From Apoderus coryli (lineage: Eukaryota > Arthropoda > Insecta > Coleoptera > Attelabidae): 64,000 bases of DNA. The notes beneath the pieces were generated by a model. That model did not search any database. It saw only the letters and a program-made list of their open reading frames with translations, and was not told where the DNA came from. Below are positions 12,930-25,407 of the stretch, piece by piece (positions within the stretch are counted from its first letter, which is position 1; each line of letters begins with the position of its first letter). A program made the translations under genes and the position numbers. Location: assembly GCA_911728435.2 (NCBI GenBank), contig OU452205.1:12592260-12656259 (forward strand). The letters run 5' to 3'.

Positions 12930-13560
12930 TTATGAGCCCCAAATCACCTCGATCGGATTGAATATACAGTGGCAAGGCGGTAAATTGAGAACAGTATGTC
13001 TTTGAGTTAAGAAAATTCGGTCTATTGCATATTCTTTTTTGAAATTAAATAATCTTATTGTATCAAGTAATTCCTTCTTTGTCGACTTTGTTGTAGGAAT
13101 AGTTAATTGTTTTTCTGTCATAAAATTAATAATATCTTGTTTTTGATATTGGTAAGATGCGTTGTCCATAAAAATAATAGAATTACGCGGAATGTTTGAT
13201 AGCAGTTGTTAAGCCATCCATTTTTCAAATAATTGAGCATTCATATTTTCATGATAATCTGCAGAGGATTTACTAATATTTTTAGCAGATAACAACAACG
13301 CATTTCCAACAAATCCATTTTTGCCACCTGCATGAAGTATGATGGCGCGTTTACCTCTAGAAGATGGAGTGCCTAAACTGTATTTTTTAGTATAATCCAC
13401 CCAACCGTATTTCAACAGGTCATGAGTATCAAACCACCTCTCGTCTAAATAAACTATATATCAACCTGACTGATAATCTTTAATCTTTTCTAAGTATTCT
13501 TCCCGCAATTCCATTGTCCTTCTTGATTCCATTACAGCTATTCTATTGTCAATTTTTTAT
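12930..13560 (-). pseudogene. DDE_3 (IS630/Tc1-like) transposase remnant
   Basis: The minus strand reads YLDERWFDTHD, GKRAIILHAGG, a DYHENMNAQLFEKWM segment, IIFMDNASYQ and LPPCHCIFNPIEVIW, so all three acidic catalytic positions (D, D, E) are visible. Two in-frame stops (before YIVYLD and after WMA) kill it. The N-terminus is not seen. Confidence 0.78.
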
Positions 13561-13682
13561 ATTTAATTAATTACGCAGTCTATTAGTATTTTCCGCAATG
13601 TGGCCAAGCATTTGTAATTATATTAAAACAAAACAAACAAACCGTCACCTCCAAATATTTATTCTCCAAAAATCACCCTAAG

Positions 13683-13726
13683 TGCTACATATTTCGAAAA
13701 CCGATGCTTTCATCATCAGTCACAAA
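13683..13726 (-). ncRNA. Hammerhead ribozyme motif A2
   Basis: CUGAUGA (plus-strand 13713-13719), extra U, stem II GAAAGC/GUUUUC, GAAA, AUGUA on the cleavage side. Stem I is weak (GUG/CAC). Confidence 0.55.
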
Positions 13727-14031
13727 CCTTATCAACAAAACAGTGTCAAGGACAAAACAAAACAATATACCTAGCTGGCAAAACTCAGTGCACACATTTG
13801 CATTTGATAAACAAATGTACAAAAATTTAAAATCATGGGTGATTTGCCCCTTTTATTCAAAATTATTTAACACTGAAAATATATTATTATTTTTTGACTA
13901 ATTAATGCAACCATTTTTAATTTTATTGTTTTGGTTTTTTTAAATTTTCATCTGATTTTATTAATTACTGTCACTTAGTGCGTTTTGCCAGCTATATTGT
14001 TTTGTCCTTGACACTGTATTGTTGATAAGGT

Positions 14032-14076
14032 TTGTGCCTGATGATGAAAGCATCGGCTTTCGAAACATGTATCACT
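14032..14076 (+). ncRNA. Hammerhead ribozyme motif A3
   Basis: CUGAUGA 14038-14044, extra U, perfect stem II GAAAGC/GCUUUC with AUCG loop, GAAA 14062-14065, then CAUGUA. Stem I is GUG/CAC after one mismatch. Confidence 0.62.
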
Positions 14077-14205
14077 TAGGGTGATTTTTGGAGAATAAAT
14101 TTGTGGAGGTGACGGCTGTTTGCTTTGTTTTATTACATTGCAATCCACTGAGTAGGCACCTTATTTTGTTTATGCAAACTAGACACAATTTTCCTAATGC
14201 CTACC

Positions 14206-14553
14206 TTCGTCATCAATCTGTTTAAATAATTGTTGACACTGATATTTACTTAGCTTGTTAACTTGTTTACAGATATTTAAATCACATTCTTCATGTTCGT
14301 TTTTAAGGCACTCATACATATTTAAAATTATTCGTGGGCACTGCACATGTAAATCTTTATTTTTAAAATCTACACTACAATTTAGGTTATCATGTTCGAA
14401 TGGTCTCCAAAACACCATATTGCAACAATAAAAAAAAATTAATATACAAACAAAATAGAAAATCTTATATTTTCTTCTTCTTATATTACTTATTAAATAT
14501 ACTTCTTTAACTGCGACACTAGAAATAAATATATCTCTCGACAAATGCCGCAA
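14206..14553 (-). CDS. Possible exon of an unrecognised small Cys-rich membrane protein
   Basis: An open stretch reads a basic segment, one hydrophobic segment (YFVCILIFFYCCNMVF), then a polar part with seven Cys and no other membrane segment. The first ATG is at 14418. A possible donor (GAAG|GTAGGC) precedes the in-frame stop by a few bases. No family is recognised, and no partner exon was found. It could be a chance open frame. Confidence 0.22.
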
Positions 14554-14559
14554 AGAGAT

Positions 14560-17320
14560 AATGATAATAAAATATTAAGCCGGGATAATAAAAATGGGAA
14601 TACGGCCAGAGTGCATAATATTGCACGTTTAACTCCTTGATCACCGATATATCTGACTGGTTGCATTTATCTTATTCTCTTCGCGTCTCGGTGTTTTACA
14701 AATAAGCCGGTGCTCATCAAGGAAACGCTCAATAACGACATGCTATTAACATATGAAATGCCCTGGTTTTGATCAGTACCTCGTAGAAGCCTTATTTTTA
14801 GGTAACTTTAACAAAACTATACCGAACTAGAAAGTAAACTTCCATAAGATGATGTTAAAATCTGAAAATATATTTTATATTAAAACAACAGCCACCTATG
14901 TAAGGCCTAAGTATGAAAATCGCATTCAATTTAGCCTTTTAAACGGAAAACAATGTCTAAGTTAAAAATAATAATTCAAAGTAAAAATCAATTCTAAGAG
15001 TCTTATAAATTAGGAAGGTGATGAGAAAGTTTGGCATATTGTCTGTAGATGCTTGGCGTTTCATCAGGCATTGCACATGATATTTTCTTCGACATTTTTG
15101 ACGACCGAGTCATCTATTCGTTGTAGATATTATTGGCGGCACAAAGGAATCAAGACCCTTGCATATAATAATTATATTTTTGTTTGGTATGAATATGACT
15201 ACGCAAAGAACTACCCAAATTCTCCTTTGAATCCTTAAGTAAATTTCTTACGTGCTGTTTTGTTATTTTCTATTATCATATTATTTTCAAACAAGACGCT
15301 GACTCTGTCCTATGATTTTCTTTGTTGTCACTTCCAATGTCGACTTTTTTATTTATAGAAAGGATCCTTGCTTTTTCTTCATCAAACTTAACTTGTTTTT
15401 TTATTGTGGATTTTATTTTTATGGTGTGTAGAAAGCATCACGTAAGAATACCGTCGTGTTAAGTATGTACCTCTTCTCTCGGGAGTTTTAATATGCAAGA
15501 GATATTTTACTATATTTGCTTCTTCTCTTTCGCCATCGTCGGTTTCCACGTGTTACTTTGCTTGGTTATCAACAGGGACTTTGTTCTGAATATTTACATC
15601 AGATGTAAGTGAGTGCGACTGCGCGCAAAACAAATTATTGACAAAATTGTCGGCACTTTTTTATCAGTTTGTTGATAAATAGCATCATTTTGTAATCCAA
15701 TATTCGACATAATATCACAGCTAATATACACACACAGCTCGATCTGTCTCCCAAATCGTCACATTTTTCATTAATGTCATTAGAAAAGAAAACAGATTTG
15801 TGTGTTATTCTTATGGAATTTACTCGCTTAAACAACATACCAACTTACAATGCAAGGCTGCCAAACTGTTCTTGGAATTATCGCTATCCTCCACCTCGTA
15901 CTTATTATTCACGCAATAGCTTAATTTAACTGAAATCTATTTACACCCGACACACCTCCAGATGCTTAATTAAACACAAACTTCATTTCCCCAAGTTTAT
16001 TTTATTTTTTTTTTGCTAAAATAATTTGTTTATCCATATTATTTATATGGCACTCCATTCAATTCATTCAAATTCTGGCAACAATCAAGAACATTTTCAC
16101 CATAAATTCCAGCACAGTTTCCTCAAGAAATCCACACATTACGCAATATATTTACACATAGAACATGATTAGATACATGATTTTCCAACAAATTTAATTT
16201 ACTTAACTACCACAATAATTATATTATTGTCTGCAATATTGTTACTAGAACGGATACATTTAATTTGACGCCGATGCTAGAAATGTCAACTTTCTGTCAC
16301 TAATAGAGATACAAGAAATGTATCGATATATTATTTCTTTCATTATTAGAGACGCAAGGAATCTCTCGAGGATCGTAAATTGAGTCTATGGCCGCTTGTA
16401 TTATGATACAAGAGTGGCATTTTCGAATAAAATCTTGTGTACTGTTTCTACAAAATGTCCAGCCAGTGCTCCTGAGGTGATACTCTGAAATCTGACTGAT
16501 CTCTTAAGATTTTTGCAATGCGGTTTGTTATACTGCGTACATTATGGAAGAACAGCATTTGCGGACTGAGACTCACTACTCTGTTATCGTTGTTGGACCG
16601 TGATTAATATTTTTCTATAGATCTTTGGATGTTTAAGATTGTATAGTTATTTGGAAGTAGACCAAACATAAGATGTGATAGCTTCGATTCAAGAAATTCA
16701 GGTTGTGGCAGAGAAGATGTTTTATGAACTAATGAATTTCTGATGACTTTTGAGCTGGATGTTTATGTAAATAAGTTTTGGGATACTTGTCAGTGTGGCT
16801 TCTATGTACTGAATATCTAAAATCCTAAGGACATATTTGGTTTACGACTAATCAGAAGGTCTGGAATGGCAACTTTTGGTTTTCTTCAATTTCAATTGTT
16901 AACCGGTAATTAGAAAGGATAACATTTTCATGGTTAGATGAATCATATTTTTGGTTTAAGTGGGTAGGAACTAATGGCGTGATCATCGGAACTTTCCATA
17001 TTTGTTATGACTAGAGTAAGTGGAGCCTGAGTCAGCCCCGTATATATTTGCTCGAATGTCGGTGTGTCAGTTTTATGTTTACTAATTCACATACACAGCA
17101 ATATTGCTCAGTTTCAGTTTAACCGGGTTAGCCCAAAGTTGATCTGAACAAGCTGACAGGTCATTAACCCTTTTTGCAAATGAATTTGATTAATTTTATT
17201 AATATCGGACGTTACTATTTTTCAAAGTACACTTGGAAGGATATGCATCCGTTTGTATTGCTATTTCTACGGTTTGTATTATACAGTGTTTCGATTTCCT
17301 TCTCCTTTTTTGTTCTGCTT
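14560..17320. other. No feature recognised
   Basis: About 2.7 kb without a supported gene or clear repeat. Confidence 0.55.
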
Positions 17321-17324
17321 CGCG

Positions 17325-17646
17325 TTAAGGCTGTTTGATCAGACTCAAAATATAGGTATAAGGCATTCATGATTGTGCACTTATTTCTTAATCGATTTGA
17401 AAAATTCTTTTTGGATCATAGAGAGAACACTTTAACAGAGGTTTATATAGGAATAAAAAAAAAATCTTAGCAATTTATATTGACTTCAAAATAAATTTTT
17501 AAGAAATTTTATTTTTATTCCTATATAAACCTCTGTTAAAGTGTTCTCTCTATGATCCAAAAAGAATTTTCTAAATCGATTAAGAAATAAGTGCACAATC
17601 ATGAATGCCTTATACCTATATTTGGAGTCTGATCAAACAGCCTTAA
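17325..17646. mobile_element. TTAA-flanked palindromic MITE
   Basis: Between TTAA copies the ends are GGCTGTTTGATCAGACTC and its inverse. The arms are about 135 bp with only a few differences. The spacer is about 60 bp and AT-rich. TTAA suggests a piggyBac-type integrase, but the terminal bases are not the usual CCC. Confidence 0.7.
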
Positions 17647-17649
17647 TAT

Positions 17650-19250
17650 TGTTTGCGTATCGTGATCTGATTATGGAACATCTGGTTCTTTCTATAATTC
17701 TAGTGTTTTTGGTTATTTCTGCAATTGGTTTTTTAGCCATAACTATTACTAGTCCTTTAAGCTCCTTTGCTTCCTTTATTACAATTACAAAATCATCAAT
17801 GCTCCTCATATGATAAATCCAGTATCTAATCTTTATTTGTTTTAATATATATTACATCACTGAAGGAAAAAATTTAATTCCAAAGTGGAATTGTAAAATC
17901 TCTCTTTCTCAAATATACAAGACTTTGCCTCGATATTTCATCAAACTGATTTAAAGAGCAAGTTTTTAATATAGGACATAAATGAATATCATAAATATTT
18001 CCTATATGTCAGAAAAAAAAACGTCAGCAACAGCTTCACCTAAATTCATATAGTATATCTATATAGATATAAAGCATGAACCAAAGATAATCACTGTATA
18101 ACAGGCAGAATATGAGTATTTCAAACATGGGGCTTTCGAAATCGCTCTTTTGTGTTCAACAAAAAGGAAGTAATTTCTCGCTATTAAAAGTTGGGAAGAT
18201 GAAAAATCTGTTTCCTTCATGCAAACTTAACGCGCGAGGCAACCTTAACCTTGTATGTGTGTACGCGACATCCCATTCACAGATCTGTATTTAACTATTT
18301 TAAATTTAAAGACCAATAAAATGTAGTTTTCGTAAAGTCGTCCATATTACTGTGGATATCAATAGGGTTGGTCAAATTCGCTTAATTTAAATATACCTAT
18401 TTAAAAGAACACATTATTAATGTAAAATAATTTTGTTACAAAAGAGACAAAATAACAGACTTTACGTATAGAAGATAAATAGATGGTGTTTTATTTTTGT
18501 CTAATTCAGTACTATCAGATTGGACGTGATTGGACGACATAATATATCAGTGTACTGTTGTGAGTGAGCTTTACATATATCGGCTAGTATAAATTTCACG
18601 ACGATATTTATAACTGGGTACGACTATTATTCTGAAACAATACGTGGAGGAAAGGTTGGCTAATCAGAAAAACCCTAACTCAGGACAAACAGCACTTAGC
18701 AAACATTCCCAACTACAAAACCATGAATTTGCCTTTGATAAAACCACAATATTAACAAAAGAACAAGACAGGCAGAGATATTGGAGATGATACATCAAAA
18801 AAAAAATACGAACAGTATTAATGATAGAACAGACATACACTTTCTTAGCCAAATTTACAATAATATCTTATAACATGGCACACTATAGCAATAATGACTA
18901 ATAATATGTAAATTTCTTTTCTCAAAGTTAATAAGTAAGATGACTATGCACATAAAAAACTTCCAATACAACCCTCGTAAACGACGTGGTAGTGTTTGAT
19001 AAAAATAGTAAGAAATATAAACAATCCAACTTATATATACAGATTAATGAATAAAAATTTCATTCTCAAAAATACCCGCTAAAGTGGTGTAGGTACACCA
19101 AACTATTGGTCCATGCAAAAATGCGATGTGGTTAAGGCAGAAACAAAAAAATGAAAAATCATTAAGAATATCTGTGATTGTGTATGTATTTACAGTGAAT
19201 GTAATTGTGATGTTTTGTAAATGTGCCAATTAATTGTTTCATTTTAAATC
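17650..19250. other. No feature recognised
   Basis: Short open frames only. Confidence 0.55.
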
Positions 19251-19280
19251 TAATTTTAAAATTTTAGAGACGAATTGTAC

Positions 19281-19310
19281 CTGAAGAAGGCTAATGAGCC
19301 GAAACCAAGA
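19281..19310 (+). ncRNA. Decayed hammerhead-like core
   Basis: CUGAAGA, extra A, stem II GGCU/AGCC with AAUG loop, GAAA C. The expected GUH cleavage side is absent (CAAGAAAG). Confidence 0.3.
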
Positions 19311-19324
19311 AAGAGAAAGAATTA

Positions 19325-19470
19325 TTAAAAAATTATTCTGACGAGTTCGTCATAATTAAAATAAATTCGTCAATATCAGTGGTTCCATGCGTCAGTCTGA
19401 TTGCACTGATTAGACTGGTGCTCTATCAACATATTTTGCTTGAGGAAACACAGTAATTTTTTATTTCAGT
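19325..19470 (+). repeat. Family C ribozyme-repeat copy, decayed
   Basis: It has CTGACGAGTTCGTC and a following segment resembling the MCATGCSTCRGTCTG part of 46290-46435 and 50265-50440. The ribozyme core is no longer intact. Confidence 0.35.
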
Positions 19471-19759
19471 TAATAACCCAAACCGCTCCCATTTTATTAA
19501 TTTTTAGTAAATATTTCCACTCATACAATATTAAACACGACGGTAAAATGCTTTGCCTACTCGTGGATTAACGTTTTCCACTCGCAGGCACTCACAAATC
19601 ATTATTTTACCGTCTTATTTAATAAATAACTCTTACTCATTTTCATATTATTTATTTATTTTATTCACTAATTTATTTATATTTATCTATACTATTTTCA
19701 TAAGATTTATGACACAGTATTATTATTTTTTACTACTATTACAAACGATCTACATTATA

Positions 19760-20312
19760 CAGGGTGTTAGTAAATAAGTGCGACAAACTTCAGGAGGTAA
19801 TTCTGCATGAAAAAATAAAGACAGTTTGCTATATAAACACATATCCGCAAATGCTTCGTTTTCTGCTGAGATACAGTTAAAGTTTTACTTAAAAACTGAA
19901 GATTTATTGATTGCTCTGAGACCGTTGGAGATATGCAAATGAAATTTAGTGGGTTTTAAGAGGTAGTTATTGCACATTTTTTGATATGCAATTAAGAATC
20001 TTATGTTCATCAGTAGCTTTTTTTCTTTAAAAATATTGAGATCATTACCCGTATGCGCGCCACTGATAAACATAGAATTCTTAATTGCTTGCCAAAAAAT
20101 GCGCAATAACTACCTCTTAAAACTCACTAAATTTCATTTGCATATCTCCACCGGTTTCAAAGCAATCAATAAATCTTTTGAAGAAAAACTTTAAAACCCC
20201 GTATCTCAGAAAACGAAGGATTTGCGAACATATGTTTTTATAGCAAACTGTCATTATTTTTTCATGCAAAATTACCCCCTGAAGTTTGTCGCACTTATTT
20301 ACTAACACCCTG
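19760..20312. mobile_element. Tc1/mariner-type foldback MITE
   Basis: Flanked by TA, with ends CAGGGTGTTAGTAAATAAG and inverse. The arms are about 250 bp with a short centre. The small open frames inside are the two arms of the palindrome. Confidence 0.8.
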
Positions 20313-20319
20313 TATATTG

Positions 20320-21885
20320 TCTACTTTAAAAGCCATCGTCAGTGCCTCTATAATTTGAGAGAAATGTCCGAATACTCACACTGAAGTATTTTAGTCATCA
20401 GATATTGCATTGTTATATACAATGGTCAAAAACAAGGTTATGCATTCGCAATTTGCTCAGTCCATAGCTGTTCTCGAAATGAAAATTTATCATGTATTTG
20501 GGTCAGCATGTGCAAGGTGAACAATTATGAACTCAAGGCTAGTAAAACTGATGTTATGACACATTTAAATGTCTATGTCTCTTATTTAGAGGAAGTACTA
20601 CTTGAAAAAATGTGTAATAAATAGTTTCCGAATTTTGGTCATAATGCTTAGACCAGCATATTATGTAAATATAACAACTTGACTGGACTTGACTTGACTA
20701 GACTAGACTAGAAGTGACTTTAATTCCTGCACAGTACATTCACATTGACTCTAGAATAAAAACTTTTTAATTATCTTCGTATATCTATATAAAACAAATG
20801 AAAAAAAAAAATACAATTTGCCAGAAAGGGCTAAATTCACAACAAGTGTGCTTTTCCAATAAACCCAAATTATTTTTGGTATTATTTTTGGATACCTATA
20901 CTACTAACGTTTTTATCAACTACAAATACTATGGTATTTGTATTAGAGTTCGTTTATAATTTTAGGAAAATTTAAAGCATAAATAATTGTCAGGATGCAT
21001 TAATTGTTTTCTTATATTATTTTGTATTCTGCAAGATACCGCTCCATAATTGACCAAAATATATTGATGTTTCATACGGCATTAATGAGACAATGATATT
21101 AAAATAATAAAACATGAAAGATCTGATAATTACTCGATATCAATGCAAATATGATCAAGAATAGATAATGCACTTGTTTTGAATTTAATAAATATGTATT
21201 ATGAAATTAAAATGTCAATAATAGCTAAATGTTAAATAAATCATAAATAATGAATAATACCTATAGTATAGAAAAGAAAATCATGCAAAAGAAATTTACT
21301 CAGTGCGAGAAGATTCACAAACACACAAATTAATAATTAATAATTTAAAATATTCGAATAGTTGTAAACTCTTTGGAAATAAAATTGAAAATGATTACCA
21401 TAGACGTGATTCTCAGACGTCTCGAACCATTTAATTGTTTTGCTTTATAAACTTCTTGAGTCTGCATTATTTTTGTTTAATATAAACATAACGCGCTATC
21501 GAATCTTTGTATATTCTCCCGAAGTTGATGAAGAAAAAAAATATTTCGGTTATAATTAGGAAAAATATATAGAGTCTTAAATAATCGAGATATCTAAAAG
21601 ATTGTGATAATCGGGACATTACTACATCTTACATTCGTCCAGCGAACTATAGGTTTAGTTAATAATACTCATCTGACCTAGCCACTGTGTGGAAAACAAA
21701 AATAAAAAACAACAAATCACAGTAATGCACTAAAAATTACAGTACAATACTTAAAACGAAAATTATCTGATTCTCGGATGTTAACTAAACTTATATTATA
21801 AACCTAAGAAGTGTAATCTCGTATGTTCTAGATGCCGAGGTTTGATGTGCGAAAATTCTCGTTTTCCAATGCTTTTTGCAAAGAA
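20320..21885. other. No feature recognised
   Basis: A short TTGACT/AGACT microsatellite near 20680-20715. Otherwise nothing. Confidence 0.55.
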
Positions 21886-21889
21886 CGAA

Positions 21890-21985
21890 ATCTCAGCTTT
21901 TGCTTTGAGAAAGACTCTGCTTTTGTCAAATTAGACTTTTGCTTTGAGTCAAACTCTGCTTTTACTTCGAGAAAACATTAATAAT
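21890..21985 (+). repeat. Short minisatellite
   Basis: Three to four diverged units of the type CTCTGCTTTTGCTTTGAG. Confidence 0.5.
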
Positions 21986-22050
21986 AATTATTATGTATTG
22001 GCTTAATATGTGTCATGTCAAAATTGCATTTTTGTAGATTGTTTAATATA

Positions 22051-23076
22051 CCGGGTGTCCCACCGGGAAGGGATTCGATCAATTATGGAGAAACTACACT
22101 ATGGAACAATCTGAAAATTTATGTATGTATATGTAGGTCGACGGGACTAATTCGGCTAAAATGTTTTTAGTCCGCAGGTCGACGGGACCAACTTGGCTAA
22201 CATGTTTTCAAGAATGTAGTACTTCCGGTTATACCGGAAATGGGTGTCAACTTCCTTATTTCAAATGCGACCCTATATAAATTTTTCTTTTGATTCTCCT
22301 GGTAATTCTCATTTTTGACATAAAATTTCAAATATTTCGAAGACGGCTCGAGATAAGTATAGTTATTTATTATACAAGGGAAAAAAGTACTAGATTTTAG
22401 CTCGAGATTGTGTTGACAAAAAACTGAGAGCTAAAATCTAACTTTTTTCCCGTGTATGATACACTATTTTTTTCTGAGACGGGAAAAACTTCGATTTAAT
22501 ATTGAAAAAAGACAGGAAATTATCCAAGTGAAATTTAAAGTTTTAAAAACCTTTCAGTAATCAAATATCTGTCAATTTCATTCTGTCATTTAACTTAAAA
22601 ACACTCCACCGGAGTCAGTAGAAGCAGCAAAAGTAGCGTCACAAATTATTGCCAGTTTTGATATGTAAAGAAAATGTAACTTTTGTATAATAAAATTTCC
22701 TAAAATTAAATATCTACCGATACTTATGTGTCCGGGAAAAAAGTACTGACTTTTTTCCCGGGGATAAAAAGTGACATTTTATTACCTGTCAAGAGAGTAA
22801 ATATGTCAAACTTTTTTCCCGTCACAGAAAAAAACATATTAGACAAGAAATATCTTTATAATTACAAAAAGAATCCAAAAAAATATAATTTATATAGGAT
22901 CGTATTTAAAATAAGAAAGTTGACACCGATTACAGTTATAACCGGAAGTACTAGATTATTGAAAACATTTTACCCGAATTGGTCCCGTCGACCTACGTAA
23001 TATACCAGATTTTCAGATTGTTCCACAGTATAGTTTTTTCATAATCGATCGAATCCCTTCTCGGTGGGACACCCGG
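22051..23076. mobile_element. Foldback element with CCGGGTGTCCCACCG termini
   Basis: Flanked by TA. The outer arms (22051-22240 against 22925-23076) are diverged inverted copies. The centre has a second inverted repeat and several CTTTTTTCCCG motifs. Open frames inside are not recognised. Confidence 0.75.
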
Positions 23077-23147
23077 TATTATAAATTAATTTTACAAGAA
23101 GTGCAGGTTTAGGTTTAATTTCATTTGACATATTTTTCGTTTATTGA

Positions 23148-24770
23148 GATAATAATAATAATAAGCATTTATTCCCAACAGGTCAAACCCACTTACAGGA
23201 AAATCAAAATACAATTTCGAATTAATTGAAAAAAAAAAACATATCAACTCAAGAAGAAAAAAACAAAAAAAAAACAACCAAATAACTACGTTACAAAACA
23301 AAACAATAAAAAAAATACCTTTACTTTCAATTCCTCAAACAAATAAACTCGACAGTGTAACTATTAACATTAAATACTACAAAAATAAATGCGATCAATA
23401 ACAGTTCAATATTAAAAGAAAATAATCACTAGCCATTAAGTAAACTATTAGTAATCGCGGACAAAGTTGAGTCATGAATATCAAAATCACGACAACACCG
23501 ATGAAAATATCACACATATAGTAAACAGGACTTTGTAACAAAATATTAGTCCTGGCTGGGCCCACAGTGAACGGCACGAGATGTCGAGCACCCAATCGCG
23601 GAACATGAAATCTAATACATCTCAATAGATATGGGCAATCAACGGCGCAGTGCAATAATTTGTATAAAAACTTGACTGCGTGAATGTTCCTTCTGGTCAA
23701 GAGAGGGTTCATTAAAACGCAAGAGCAAAGACGCATGATCTACTCCCCGTGGAAGATAAACATTGTCGGCTTTATAGGCTGGGTACTTAAGGAAACGGCG
23801 CTGAACAAACTCTAAGGATCTAATATTAGTACTATATATTGGGTTCCATATAATTGCGGCAAATTCCAGTTTAGATCTAACAAAAGCATAAAACAAAAGC
23901 TTAACCGTGAAAACATCGTTGAATTGCCGACAATTCCTAATAATAAAACCCAACATTCTATTGGCGCTCAATACTACACTGACGGTCTGCTGGATAAATG
24001 TAAATTCACTGTCAAAGACAACACCCAAATCTTTAATTTCGCTGAGCCTTTCCAAGGACTCATTGTTCAATTGATAATCAAAATTCAATGCGTTCTTTAG
24101 TCTGGAATAGCTAACGATCTTGCATTTAAATACATTAAGCTCTAAACGATTGTCCGTGTACCAGGTACACAGGTGTTCAAATTACTCTGCAGATGATCGC
24201 AGTCATTCAGGTGATTAATGGGCTTGAAGATCTTAAGATCGTCAGCATAAGCAAGCCTACCACACGTAAAAGACTCAATTAGGTCATCAATGAAAATATT
24301 GAACAACAAAGGACCGAGATTGGAGCCCGGTGGAACCCCCGAGCTGGAAGGAAAAACAAAAGGCTTAAAGCCTTCATATTCTACAAACTGTAATCGTTCG
24401 AGTAGATATGATCGGAAGAAGTTGACCAAACGATAAGAGAAACCAAAAGTCTGTAATTTATACAATATGTAGTGATTTATACGGTCAAATGCTTTGCAAA
24501 AATCGGTATAAATCACGTCCACCCGCTGGAGATCATCGATAGCTGAACGTATGTCCTCAGAAAACACAGCCAAATTAGAAACACATGAACCCATGTTGAT
24601 GCTCAGAGAATCTATTCTGAAGCTGAGAATAAAATTTCTCATATACCTATTACAATCTCAAGAACTTTAGAGAAGTTACAAAGAAGGGAAATTGGCCTGT
24701 AGTTGCTAATTACATCAGACAGAGAGATACATATGGAACGTCTTTTTCCATACAATAAAATAACTAGATT
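23148..24770 (-). pseudogene. Jockey/CR1-like LINE, reverse transcriptase and 3' end
   Basis: The minus strand reads NYRPISLLCNFSKVLE, then VDVIYTDFCKAFDRINH, GVPPGSNLGPLLFNIFIDDL, LAYADDLKIF (catalytic YADD), EIKDLGVVFDSEFTF, RSKLEFAAIIWNP and a C-terminal FHVPRLGARH / ARTNILLQSP block. Frameshifts are near 24115 and 23700. The element is 5'-truncated and ends at a (TTA)n tail near 23150. It is one of at least four LINE pieces here of this general type (47690, 44390, 60090, 60780). Confidence 0.82.
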
Positions 24771-25234
24771 ATGGATTTATGGATTATTAGATTAATACAC
24801 ATTTTAGTAAGACAGTGTTCCTAATGAGACAATTAATGACACCGCACATTTTACTATAGTTTCACTTAAAATTTTAACTAATATTTCTTATTTTATACAT
24901 GACTAATTACTATATTGTTAATTACTTAATGGCTTTTTCAAAGTGTTTGTAGAAGACACTTTTGAAATATTTATATAAATTAATTATACCTAATTATTTA
25001 GGTAAAAAATGGATTGAATTACCAATTAAGAAAATTGACAATTTTATGTTAACCGGTAATTGAAAGAGAATCTACGCCTATACACTGTGTTTCTTATTCA
25101 ATTTATCAACCCGAAAAATATTGATATACAAATAGCAAACAACAGCATTATACTCATACAATAACACATAAATGTAAAATATATGTTAAATATGTTTTGA
25201 AGTTATCCATTACGAAGAGGAGCAGGATTTATTT

Positions 25235-25400
25235 ATAAATCAAACGACGTCAGCTCCACAAAATTCTTTATAGATGTGTTCAAATCTTAGGGGGGAGATT
25301 TTGCCAGACGTGTTTCGGATTTATCATTCCATCATCATTGGCGTGATAGGAAAAATCATGTCAGCATATGGGTTAAGGTCACAGGCATGGAACTAAACAT
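25235..25400 (-). repeat. Family A ribozyme-repeat copy
   Basis: It carries the tail TGTGGAGCTGACGTCG and a hammerhead-like motif at 25303-25342. Confidence 0.55.
25303..25342 (-). ncRNA. Hammerhead motif A4 (core C3 mutated)
   Basis: AUGAUGA in place of CUGAUGA; GAAAC ACGUC cleavage side; stem I GCCA/UGGC perfect. The missing core C should abolish activity. Confidence 0.5.
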
Positions 25401-25407
25401 TCATATA

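Larger units (their letters stand above)
13625..14136. repeat. Inverted pair of family A ribozyme repeats
   Basis: Arms 13625-13795 and 13978-14136 are inverted copies, each with a hammerhead and the tail GTGGAGGTGACGG. The spacer is about 180 bp. Confidence 0.75.

Noticed and set aside
22728..23000. 90-codon frame in the 22-23 kb foldback
   Set aside because: Built from repeated CTTTTTTCCCG motifs and a terminal arm. No protein character.
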